A stretch of 64,000 nucleotides of DNA from positions 186,001 to 250,000 of the forward strand of contig NZ_JAPDDT010000002.1 of assembly GCF_025950235.1 (NCBI RefSeq). Direction: 5' to 3'. Shown one piece after another: positions 46,614 to 54,114 of this stretch. The DNA is from Luteolibacter arcticus. GTDB lineage: Bacteria; Verrucomicrobiota; Verrucomicrobiia; Verrucomicrobiales; Akkermansiaceae. Within the stretch, counting starts at the first letter, position 1; each line of letters starts with the position of its first letter. Under the pieces are notes generated by a model. That model searched no databases and was not told the origin of the DNA. It worked only from the letters and a program-made list of their open reading frames with translations. A program made the translations under genes and the position numbers.

Positions 46614-46777
46614 GGGATAGGGATCGGTGGTGATCTGAAAAGCGGACGGAATCGCGCCGCGGATGTCGCCTGCAAGCGTCCGCGGGACGATGGTGAACGC
46701 AAGGCTTCGTTGCGAGTCCGGAAGTGCTGGGGATTCCCCGTGGCATCGCCTTGAATGTCGTGTTAGAGAATCCCCTC

Positions 46778-47605
46778 ATGAGCCCGCCCGACTGCCCCGA
46801 CCTTCCACAACCGACCGCGGAGCACGCGATCAGCCCGGAAGCGATTCGCGAAGAAGAGCGCTTCGAGTTGGAAATCCCCGAACGAGGCTTTCTCGCCGGG
46901 CCGCGCTCTCGCTTGCACGATCTGGGCACCATCTTCCGCGTCGGCTTGGATTTCGTGCGGGCATTCCGCACCCTGCATTTCGTGGGACCGGCGGTCACCA
47001 TCTTCGGGTCCGCCCGCACCCAGCCGGCCACGACCTATTACGAAATGGCCCGCCAGATGGGCGCGGCGATCGCCGAGCTCGGCTTCACCGTCATGACCGG
47101 TGGTGGCCCTGGCATCATGGAGGCGGGAAACCGCGGCGCGCACGAGGCTGGCGGCCGCTCCATCGGCGTGAATATCGAGCTACCCTTCGAGCAGCATCTC
47201 AATCCCTATGTCGATCGCTCGGTGACCATGCGCTACTTCTTCACGCGCAAGACCATCCTGATCAAATACTCGTACGCCTTTGTTGTCCTTCCTGGCGGGG
47301 CGGGGACGCTTGACGAGATGTTCGAGACCATGACGCTGATCCAGACCGGCAAGATCCGCAATTTCCCGATCATCCTGATGGGGAAGGACTACTGGCAGCC
47401 GCTGATGGACTTCGTCTATCACATGGCCGAGGCCGGCACCATCAGCCCGGGCGATCCCGAGCTGATCTTCCTGACCGACGATGTCACGGACGCGATCGCC
47501 CACCTTCAGCGCCACGCCGTTCGTCAATTCGGACTGCGCCGCCAAAAGCTGCCGAAACCGAGCGCGCTCTTTGGCGAAAAGGGCGTCGTGAAATCCCCCG
47601 GCTGA
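46778..47605 (+). CDS. LOG family protein (TIGR00730)
   Basis: This gene encodes 275 residues from ATG 46778 (MSPPDCPDLPQP); a longer frame from 46724 is less likely. The Rossmann-like lysine decarboxylase-like fold has GGGPGIMEAGNRGA and PGGAGTLDEMFE, the diagnostic PGGxGTxxE motif. LOG enzymes release the base from nucleoside 5'-monophosphates, including cytokinin riboside phosphates, and probably serve nucleotide salvage in bacteria. A GTGTTAGA motif lies 11 bases before the ATG. It ends 5 bp from the convergent acetyltransferase gene. Confidence 0.92.
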   Translation: MSPPDCPDLPQPTAEHAISPEAIREEERFELEIPERGFLAGPRSRLHDLGTIFRVGLDFVRAFRTLHFVGPAVTIFGSARTQPATTYYEMARQMGAAIAELGFTVMTGGGPGIMEAGNRGAHEAGGRSIGVNIELPFEQHLNPYVDRSVTMRYFFTRKTILIKYSYAFVVLPGGAGTLDEMFETMTLIQTGKIRNFPIILMGKDYWQPLMDFVYHMAEAGTISPGDPELIFLTDDVTDAIAHLQRHAVRQFGLRRQKLPKPSALFGEKGVVKSPG

Positions 47606-47610
47606 CCAGC

Positions 47611-48204
47611 CTACAACATCACCGGCGAAAGCTCGGCCAACCGCCCGGCCAAGTCCGCTCCGGCGGGTGTCGCCGGGATCGCATTCAGGTCGCCGAGCGT
47701 CCAGCGAAAGACCGCATTGTAGCCGTCCCACTCGCCCGCGGCGCCGGTGTCGCGCATCCACCGCAGCGCCCGCGAATTCTCCGGCATCGTGTAGCCGGTG
47801 AGCGTCTCGATGCCGCAACGGAATGCGACCAGCCATAGGATGGAAAGCAGCAGCGTCGCCACACCGCGGCCTTGATCGGCATCCATGACGGTGACCGAGA
47901 ACTCCGCTTCCAGCGGATCATTTTCGGACCGCCAGAAACTTGCCGCGCCCAGTCCAGGAAAGCCCTCCCGGGTCGGATCGAAGACCGTCCAGATCGCGTG
48001 CTCGGGCAACCGGCCGGAGAGCAGGCGGTCCAGCATCGCATCCCCGATGATTTCTCCCTGCCGCACCCAGAACCGCTGGTAGCGCGCTTCCGGTGAGAGG
48101 AGCCGGTAGCCGTCCGCCACATAGTCCCGGTCGGCCGGCGTCAACGGCCGCGCCACCACGGGGGTGCCGTCGTGCAGGTGAACGTCGAGCCGCTCGGGAA
48201 TCAT
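47611..48204 (-). CDS. GNAT family N-acetyltransferase
   Basis: This gene encodes 197 residues from ATG 48204 (MIPERLDVHLHDG); the frame reaches 48234. The acetyl-CoA loop is DADQGRGVATLLLSIL (motif A, Q/RxxGxG/A). Strands before it read AASFWRSENDPLEAEFSVTVMD, and motif B is TLTGYTMPENSRALRWM. The N-terminal half RPLTPADRDYVADGYRLLSPEARYQRFW is of the kind found in protein-lysine acetyltransferases of the Pat type. The substrate is unknown. It is divergent from cutC with about 120 bp between the starts. Confidence 0.85.
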   Translation of the reverse strand: MIPERLDVHLHDGTPVVARPLTPADRDYVADGYRLLSPEARYQRFWVRQGEIIGDAMLDRLLSGRLPEHAIWTVFDPTREGFPGLGAASFWRSENDPLEAEFSVTVMDADQGRGVATLLLSILWLVAFRCGIETLTGYTMPENSRALRWMRDTGAAGEWDGYNAVFRWTLGDLNAIPATPAGADLAGRLAELSPVML

Positions 48205-48262
48205 CGCTGCTATCCAAGCGCATCTTCGTCTCATGTGCCACTCGTGAGTTTGGGAGATTCGG

Positions 48263-48294
48263 GATGGTAGATAGTAGATGGGAGGTGGTAGATG
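48263..48294. repeat. Short GATGGTAGATAGTAGATG tandem repeat
   Basis: The stretch is built of GATGGTAG, ATAGTAGATG and GTGGTAGATG units in front of cutC. It resembles in style the simple intergenic repeats of the element at 7737-7833. No pairing arm was found nearby. Confidence 0.45.
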
Positions 48295-48323
48295 CCCGCG
48301 CCGCTGGCGCTTCCCCGATTCCC

Positions 48324-49058
48324 ATGACCCTTGAAATCTGCGTCGATTCCCTCGACTCCATCCTCGCCTGCGCCGAAGCGGGTGCCGACCGCATCGAGCT
48401 CTGTGCCTCGCTCACGGAAGGCGGCCTCACGCCCAGCGGTGGCATGGTCGTCCAGGCGCGGACTCTCTTTCCCGGCGAGATCGCGATGATGATCCGCCCG
48501 CGCGGTGGCGACTTCCTCTATCAGCCGGAGGAAATCGCAGCCATGTGCGCCGATATCGAACTCGCCCGCGACCTCGGGGCTGATGCCGTCGTCTTCGGCT
48601 GCCTCTCTCCGGATGGCTCTCTTGACCTTGCTGCCATTGAAACGTTGCTCGATGCCTGCGACGGCTTTCCCGCCGTGTTTCATCGCGCCTTCGATGTCTG
48701 CGCCGATCTTCCCGCTGCCTTGGAAGCGCTCGCCGAACTCGGCTTCGAGCGTATCCTAACAAGTGGCGGCGCGCCCTCCGTCATGGAGGCGCTCGATCCC
48801 ATTGCTGCTCTCGTGCAACAAGCCGGGGATCGTCTCGAAATCCTTCCCGGCGGAGGGATCAAGCCGGAGTATGTCGCGGAGATCATCCGCCACACCGGCG
48901 TGAACCAGGTCCACTTGTCCGCCCGTTCCGTTCAGAACAGCCCGATGACATTCCGCCGTCCCGAGATACCGATGGGTGCGACGACGGTGCCGGCCGAATA
49001 CGAACGCCGCGTCGCCGATGCCGCGCTGATTGCCGCGGCCCGTTTGGGCCACGGCTGA
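48324..49058 (+). CDS. cutC: CutC family protein
   Basis: This gene encodes 244 residues from ATG 48324 (MTLEICVDSLDSILACAEAGADRIELCASL). It is a TIM barrel with the family segments GGLTPSGGMV, MIRPRGGDFLY, GCLSPDG, VFHRAFDVC, RILTSGGAPSV, LPGGGI and the C-terminal LHLSAR-type motif VHLSARS. CutC was linked to copper tolerance in older work, but its reaction is not settled. A rare-codon run CTA ACA AGT occurs where a TTGTTAGG motif crosses the gene on the other strand (48755-48762). A decayed copy of its 3' end sits at 57518. Confidence 0.93.
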   Translation: MTLEICVDSLDSILACAEAGADRIELCASLTEGGLTPSGGMVVQARTLFPGEIAMMIRPRGGDFLYQPEEIAAMCADIELARDLGADAVVFGCLSPDGSLDLAAIETLLDACDGFPAVFHRAFDVCADLPAALEALAELGFERILTSGGAPSVMEALDPIAALVQQAGDRLEILPGGGIKPEYVAEIIRHTGVNQVHLSARSVQNSPMTFRRPEIPMGATTVPAEYERRVADAALIAAARLGHG

Positions 49059-49063
49059 CCGTC

Positions 49064-50374
49064 TCACGGTGCCTGCTTGAAAACGCCGCGGCGGGCAAAT
49101 TTCAGGTCGCCGTTCATGGAGTCCGAGTAAGCGATGGCAGGCTGCCCATCGTGGCCGAAGACGATCGAGCTGGAAGACCCGACGATGTAGGAGCCCCCGG
49201 TTCCATCGCCATCCACCATGCTGATGGTCCACGTGCTGCCATCGAAGCGGGCGAATTTCAGATCTGCCGGTCCGGTGTAAAAGTAGGAGGCCGCCGGCTG
49301 TCCATTCGGTCCAAAGGCGAATGCGGCGTTGCCCGTGACAGGATCACCGCCGCCGTCGAAGGATGTGCCCGGCCATGTCTGGCCATTGAACCGGAAAACC
49401 CAGACCGTGCCGTTCGCAATATGACGGCAGCAGATCGCGGGCCGTCCGTCCGGTCCGAAGGCGAGCGAGCTGAACCCTCCGGTCAAGGATGAGGTGGAAG
49501 TCACCGGCTCCAGCAGCCAGGAGCTGCCGTTGAACCGGGCATACTTCAACTGGGCACCGGTCTGGTTGTAGTAGGAGATTGCCGGCTGCTGGTCGGGACC
49601 GAAGGCCAGCGAGGCATGCCAACCCACCGTTCCCGCATCCTCATCCGGAGAGGAGAAGACCCAAGAGCTTCCATTGTAGCGGGCGAATCGGAGGTTGGTA
49701 TTCGTCGAGTCGAAGTAAGCGATCGCAGGCTGGCCGTCCGGTCCGAAGGCGAGGGAGCAATAGGTGCCCACATTGGCGATGGGATCGGGCACCGCACCCG
49801 TGCTCCAGGCGCTGCCATTGAATCGCGCGAACTTCAGGTCGGCATTGGTCAAGTCGTAGTAGGCGATTGCGGGGTGGCCATCCGGTCCGAATTTCAGCGA
49901 TGACTTGTTACCGACGTCGCCTGCGTTGACGTCCACGGTCACCGTGGCCCAGGCGCTGCCATTGAAGCGGGTGAACTTGAGATTGGTATTCGTGGAGTCG
50001 TAGTAGGAGATCGCCGGATGACCGTCAGGGCCGAACGCGAGCGATGAGGCTCCACCCACGTTGCCGGTGCTGTCCACCGTCTGGATGTTCCACGCCATCT
50101 CGACGTTCGATGCGGCGAGTAGATTGATGAGGCCTTGATGGTCTTCCTTCAGCCGGGTGAGATCCGTGCGTGCCGCGGTGAGGTCGGCCTGCGTTTGCGC
50201 CGCCTGGGTCTCGAGCGTGCCGATCTTGTCCCAAAGCTGCTGGAGCGTCTTCATGCTCGCGGCGGGCGCTCCCGCCGGCGGCGTCAGCGGGCCTTGGGCG
50301 AAGACCGGCGGCAACAGCAACGAGGCGATGGCGAGGAAGGGAGCTTTCATCAGGAGGCTGCTGTTAGATCTCAT
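49064..50374 (-). CDS. Secreted seven-repeat beta-propeller-like protein
   Basis: This gene encodes 436 residues from ATG 50374, which overlaps the stop of the upstream gene (ATGA). A signal peptide (LLMKAPFLAIASLLLPPVFA) is followed by the module GPLTPPAGAPAASMKTLQQL, shared with the upstream protein, and a short coiled coil. Seven repeats of about 48 residues then follow with the pattern SSLAFGPDGxPAIAYYD and LKFARFNGSxW. Seven such units suggest a seven-bladed propeller. No catalytic residues are obvious, so ligand binding or a structural surface role is likelier. It is last in a three-gene operon. Confidence 0.82.
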   Translation of the reverse strand: MRSNSSLLMKAPFLAIASLLLPPVFAQGPLTPPAGAPAASMKTLQQLWDKIGTLETQAAQTQADLTAARTDLTRLKEDHQGLINLLAASNVEMAWNIQTVDSTGNVGGASSLAFGPDGHPAISYYDSTNTNLKFTRFNGSAWATVTVDVNAGDVGNKSSLKFGPDGHPAIAYYDLTNADLKFARFNGSAWSTGAVPDPIANVGTYCSLAFGPDGQPAIAYFDSTNTNLRFARYNGSSWVFSSPDEDAGTVGWHASLAFGPDQQPAISYYNQTGAQLKYARFNGSSWLLEPVTSTSSLTGGFSSLAFGPDGRPAICCRHIANGTVWVFRFNGQTWPGTSFDGGGDPVTGNAAFAFGPNGQPAASYFYTGPADLKFARFDGSTWTISMVDGDGTGGSYIVGSSSSIVFGHDGQPAIAYSDSMNGDLKFARRGVFKQAP

Positions 50375-51441
50375 GGCACACAGTTCTGTTTCACGGTGGC
50401 CGTGATGGCTTGTCCGGCGGGTGCCGTGCAGCCGGTCGCCACGACGGCTTCGATGGCGGTCCCGCCTCCGGAGCTGCGTTCGCCGCGGCTGTTGCTCACC
50501 GTGCCATTGGAGGCCCAGATCGCCCGCGATCCACTGGCAGTGATGCCGGTGCAATTCGTAATCGTGGAGCCGACGATGGCATTGCCCGAGGTCACGGTGC
50601 TCTTGCTGTTAGAAATCACGTCCGCGAAGATTCCCGCGCCGCTGCCCGTATTGGTGACCACGCAATCGGTCACGCTGTCGGCGGTGATTCCCGTGCCACC
50701 GGAGGTGCCGGCACCCTTTGCGTGGCAGTGGCTGACCTGTCCGCCACGGATACCCGTCGGCGCACCCGGCCCGCCTCCGAGCGACTCGGAGGTGCAGCCG
50801 CTCACCCTGTCGCCCTCGATCCCGGTGGCTTCGCAGACGAAGGCGCTGCTATCGACGACACTCGCCGCACGGATCCCGTGGGAGCTGCAGAGGCTCACCG
50901 TGCAGTCCTTCACCACGCTGCCGACGATCACTTTCACGTCGATCCCGTACTTCGCCCCGGAGACGCTCACTCCTTCGATGATCACACCAGTGGTGCCATT
51001 GGATCCTACGATTCCCTCGAAATTTCCCGCGCTGAAAACTCCGGATGTCCGCGTCACACCTCCCAGGATTTGGCCGTTCTTGATTTGCACGTTGCGCGCG
51101 GTGGAACTCATCACGATCCCGTCGCCATCGGCATTGCTGCGCGCGTCGATGGTGAACCCGTTCAAGTCGAGCGTGATCCCGGCTCCATTGATGCTAAACG
51201 CAGTGCCCGAAGCCGACGTGATATTGCCGGTGAGATAGTAGGACCCCGGGGCGTTGAGTGTCGCGGGTGCGGAAAGCGGGATGCGCTTCTCCACCGGTTG
51301 GCCGTTCACCTTGTCCCAGATCTCTTGCAAGGTCTTCATCCCTGCCGTGGGGACACCGGGCGGAGGGGTGATCGGTCCTTGGGCTCCGGCGAGAAGCGGA
51401 AGCAGGAAAATCGAGGCGATGGCAAAGTGGAGGCGGGTCAT
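50371..51441 (-). CDS. Secreted right-handed beta-helix protein
   Basis: This gene encodes 356 residues from ATG 51441, again overlapping the upstream stop by ATGA. A signal peptide (MTRLHFAIASIFLLPLLAGA) is followed by the module GPITPPPGVPTAGMKTLQEI. Next comes SYYLTGNITSASGTAFSING, then ITLDLNGFTI and many short strands ending in Asn, Ser or Cys (VIVGSVVKDCTVS, DRVSGCTSES, GGQVSHCHA, DSVTDCVVTN, STITNCTGI). This is a parallel beta-helix of the verrucomicrobial secreted type, often with polysaccharide-binding or lyase-like folds. No lyase active site is visible. Many Cys residues fall at regular places and may stack in the helix. Confidence 0.82.
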   Translation of the reverse strand: MTRLHFAIASIFLLPLLAGAQGPITPPPGVPTAGMKTLQEIWDKVNGQPVEKRIPLSAPATLNAPGSYYLTGNITSASGTAFSINGAGITLDLNGFTIDARSNADGDGIVMSSTARNVQIKNGQILGGVTRTSGVFSAGNFEGIVGSNGTTGVIIEGVSVSGAKYGIDVKVIVGSVVKDCTVSLCSSHGIRAASVVDSSAFVCEATGIEGDRVSGCTSESLGGGPGAPTGIRGGQVSHCHAKGAGTSGGTGITADSVTDCVVTNTGSGAGIFADVISNSKSTVTSGNAIVGSTITNCTGITASGSRAIWASNGTVSNSRGERSSGGGTAIEAVVATGCTAPAGQAITATVKQNCVP

Positions 51442-53021
51442 GGCTGAAGGGGTTTCGCGACTTGGACGCGGAAGAAATTCCGGGGTGAAGGCTGGACAGA
51501 GATTCCTTGTGAAGTGGTGGAGCCGGATGAGCCGGGGAAGAGGGACGTCTCGCTGTACCAAGGTGTTACCCCTACATCAGGGGACGTCTGGTAGCGGTAG
51601 AGTCGCCGCGGTGAACTGGTGAAGGTCGCATCCCAGCTATTGTATCCTTCGCCGGGGAAGAACCCGAGTTGCTGGCTGACGATTCGCAAGCGGCTGTTAG
51701 AGTCGTTGGGATTCGAGTCGGCAAGATGCTCGTCCTTGTCGGACACACTGTCCTTGTCCGCATCCGTCGTGGCGCTGGCGGCAGTGAGACTGCCGAATTT
51801 CTCGCGCTCCCAGGCATCCGTGATGCCATCGCCATCGGTATCCGGCGCATGGAGGGTGGCGGTCTTGAGACTGGAGAGATCGATCCAGCCGACATTGGCC
51901 CCATAGGCGAGGCCGGCAAGCTGGCCGGTCAGGAGATCGAAACGTGGCCGGTTGGCGTCGGTCGTCGGCCGCGGGGAACCGGTGGCATCGAGTCCAAAAT
52001 TGATCCACCCGAGATTCGCGCCCCACGCGAGGCCGGAGAGGTTTCCCATGCCATCGTGATTCACGCCGCTATCGTTGCCGTCCGCGTTCGAGTAGCGGAT
52101 GCCATTCACCGGCGTCCCATCGCCGAAATGGATCCATCCACAGTTCGCGGCGTGAGCGTAGCCGGAGCTGGCGTATTCACCGATCACGACGCCATTGACG
52201 GGAGCCGCCGCGTGGATCCAGCCGATGTTCGCTCCATGGATGTAGGGCGAAGCCGCGGCAACGGTGGTGGGCACCGGCAGGGTGATCCCCTGCGGCGTGG
52301 GCCCGCCGAGCGACGCAATGTCCGCGGCGCTGAGTTCCTCCGCCCAGAAGCCGAGCGTGCTGAGCTTGGCGGGCTTCAGTTCGGAGCCTCCCACGGTATT
52401 GTCCGAGAAGAGCAGGAAGGAGGATTGCAGGGAGAATGCGCCGTCGAAGGAACTGGTGCGCGGGGTGCCGTTCGGCACGCCATTGAGGTAGCACTTCATC
52501 GTCGTCCCCCCACCGTTGCCATCGTTCCCGCAGGTGATGGCGAGCCGGTACCATGTGTTCACCGCGATAGCGCCGGATGAACTCAGCCCCGAGTTCAAGC
52601 TGCCGGTCAGGTTATTCGTCGAGAAGACATAGATCGAGACGTCGGTGTCATTGAGCGGATTGAAGTGGATCAGCCCGGCGTAAGTTTGCAGCGCATCCAG
52701 CTTCACATCCATGACGATGCTCCACTGATTCGTCCGGGTCGCACCCGGGCCGCCATTCGGTCCGGCGGCATTCGTGACGATCAAGCGCTTGGCCGGAGTG
52801 GAAAAGGGCTGGGTCTGCAGGAACTGGTAGCCGGAGCCATCGGTGCCAAAGCTGTAGTCTACCCCCGCGGTTAGAGTGGAGGCATCGAGTACGACATGGG
52901 ATGGCAAGGTACCGGCGAAGCCCGAGTCCAATTGCCAAACTCCCTGGGGAGTGAAGATCCCGGCTTCGGCGGTGCAGGCGGCGAGTGCCACGCAGGCAGG
53001 TAACAAGCGGGTGGGGTGCAT
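51438..53021 (-). CDS. Secreted LamG-like / TSP3 protein
   Basis: This gene encodes 527 residues from ATG 53021 (MHPTRLLPACVALAACTAEA signal peptide); the open frame reaches 53186 but crosses a strong hairpin. A ConA/LamG-like domain (about 25-260) precedes four repeats of the form GANxGWIxF (about 270-415). A single TSP3 unit (DTDGDGITDAWE) and the C-terminal beta module (RLYRYQTSPDVG to FFRVQVAKP) follow. It is the first gene of the three-gene operon and probably an extracellular binding protein. The LuxR regulator gene lies 217 bp upstream on the same strand. Confidence 0.8.
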   Translation of the reverse strand: MHPTRLLPACVALAACTAEAGIFTPQGVWQLDSGFAGTLPSHVVLDASTLTAGVDYSFGTDGSGYQFLQTQPFSTPAKRLIVTNAAGPNGGPGATRTNQWSIVMDVKLDALQTYAGLIHFNPLNDTDVSIYVFSTNNLTGSLNSGLSSSGAIAVNTWYRLAITCGNDGNGGGTTMKCYLNGVPNGTPRTSSFDGAFSLQSSFLLFSDNTVGGSELKPAKLSTLGFWAEELSAADIASLGGPTPQGITLPVPTTVAAASPYIHGANIGWIHAAAPVNGVVIGEYASSGYAHAANCGWIHFGDGTPVNGIRYSNADGNDSGVNHDGMGNLSGLAWGANLGWINFGLDATGSPRPTTDANRPRFDLLTGQLAGLAYGANVGWIDLSSLKTATLHAPDTDGDGITDAWEREKFGSLTAASATTDADKDSVSDKDEHLADSNPNDSNSRLRIVSQQLGFFPGEGYNSWDATFTSSPRRLYRYQTSPDVGVTPWYSETSLFPGSSGSTTSQGISVQPSPRNFFRVQVAKPLQP

Positions 53022-53051
53022 GGGTGATAGCGGGAGACTGCGGCAGGGATG

Positions 53052-53088
53052 CCGCGCCCTCCGCCGGGTGAGAGGGCGGAGGGCGCGG
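53052..53088. promoter_or_regulatory. 14-bp perfect stem-loop in operon leader
   Basis: CCGCGCCCTCCGCC (53052-53065) and GGCGGAGGGCGCGG (53075-53088) form a perfect 14-bp stem with a 9-nt loop. There is no T tract on either strand, so it is not a standard terminator. It lies 30 bp before the start of the secreted-protein operon and may act as a leader structure or protein-binding site. Confidence 0.55.
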
Positions 53089-53238
53089 GTCAGGCGATGA
53101 AGCCAGACATTCCGCCGTGGCATTCCCGGAGGTTCACTGGGAGGGGAAAAGACGAACCAACGCGATGGCCATGGATGAACCATCACAGTCTCCTAAAAAT
53201 CAGCTCTCGTGAAAATACGCAGGACAGCGTACGCGGCG

Positions 53239-53973
53239 TCACTCGCCGCGAGTCGCCCTTACCGCCGCAGTCCGGGTCTCCGCGCCGGTCTTCCGCAGGA
53301 TGTTTTCCACGTGCTTGTCGATCGTCCGGGACGAGCAGCCGAGTATGATGGCGATCTCCGAATTCCGCTTACCTTCGCGGAGCCAGCCGAAGACCTCGAC
53401 CTCGCGCGTCGTGAGCGATTCGCCCGTACCTCCCTGGCGCAGGCGGTCGGTCAAACAGGCCTGCCGGTGCGCCAGCCGGATGTGGCGGCTCGCCAGCTCG
53501 AGCATCGTTTTCGAGCGACCGTCGATCGCGCGGTCCCGGTTGATCGTGAGGGAATTGATCCACCCTTCGCGTGACAAAAGGACGTTGACCTGATGCTTGA
53601 TGCCGTGGGGGCGGAAGATGTCCTGATAGAAGTCGGTCTTGTGAAACTGACGGCGCGGCATCAGGTCGGAAATGTCCACCACCGGTCCCGTCCCGCCTCC
53701 CTGGATGTAGCTGTAGACCGGATTCTCGCGATAGAGTTCAGCGATGCGGGCCGCCATGCGCATCTGATCGGCGGCGTCCAGTGGAACATTGTGGTCGATG
53801 GAATACTGGCTGTCGGATTCGCGGATCTGGTCGAAGGCGATGGTCGCCCCTGGCAAGAGCTCGGCGGTCAGCGCCACGATTCGCTCGCCGAACGCGCCCA
53901 CCGGCATCGGCTCTTGCAGGCCGGCGACGAAGTCGAGCAAGCGCCGGTAATCGGAATGCCGCAATCGTTCCAT
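53239..53973 (-). CDS. LuxR-type transcription regulator
   Basis: This protein has 244 residues. The C-terminal helix-turn-helix is clear (about 185-240): LTTREVEVFGWLREGKRNSEIAIILGC followed by SSRTIDKHVENILRKTG, the GerE/LuxR signature. The N-terminal 180 residues lack a receiver-domain signature and do not show the conserved Trp/Tyr/Asp set of autoinducer domains clearly, so the ligand is unknown. It is upstream of, and co-directional with, the three-gene secreted-protein operon, which is the obvious candidate target. It is divergent from the radical SAM repair operon. Confidence 0.88.
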   Translation of the reverse strand: MERLRHSDYRRLLDFVAGLQEPMPVGAFGERIVALTAELLPGATIAFDQIRESDSQYSIDHNVPLDAADQMRMAARIAELYRENPVYSYIQGGGTGPVVDISDLMPRRQFHKTDFYQDIFRPHGIKHQVNVLLSREGWINSLTINRDRAIDGRSKTMLELASRHIRLAHRQACLTDRLRQGGTGESLTTREVEVFGWLREGKRNSEIAIILGCSSRTIDKHVENILRKTGAETRTAAVRATRGE

Positions 53974-54094
53974 GGGGGACGCCAGTCTAACGGCAAGCGG
54001 GCAGCAAGCAAGCGACTGCGAAAGTCGTGCATTCTGCCGTTCTAACTGCTGCCTCCCTTCTTAACTTTTCCTTCGCGATTCCACCCGCTTGGAA

Positions 54095-54114
54095 TACTGT
54101 CCGCACGAACAGTA
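54095..54114 (+). promoter_or_regulatory. LexA-like box at the start of the UdgX operon
   Basis: TACTGTCCGCACGAACAGTA has perfect 6-bp inverted arms, TACTGT and ACAGTA, around 8 bases. Its inner 14 bases TGTCCGCACGAACA match the recA-type TGTTC-N4-GAACA palindrome with one mismatch. The last A is the A of the radical SAM start codon, so a bound repressor would block initiation. Confidence 0.6.

Noticed and set aside
54095-54114. Site read only as an enterobacterial-type LexA box from recent transfer
   Set aside because: The surrounding genes have the same composition as the rest of the window, and the inner 14 bases fit the local recA-type palindrome, so transfer is not needed.
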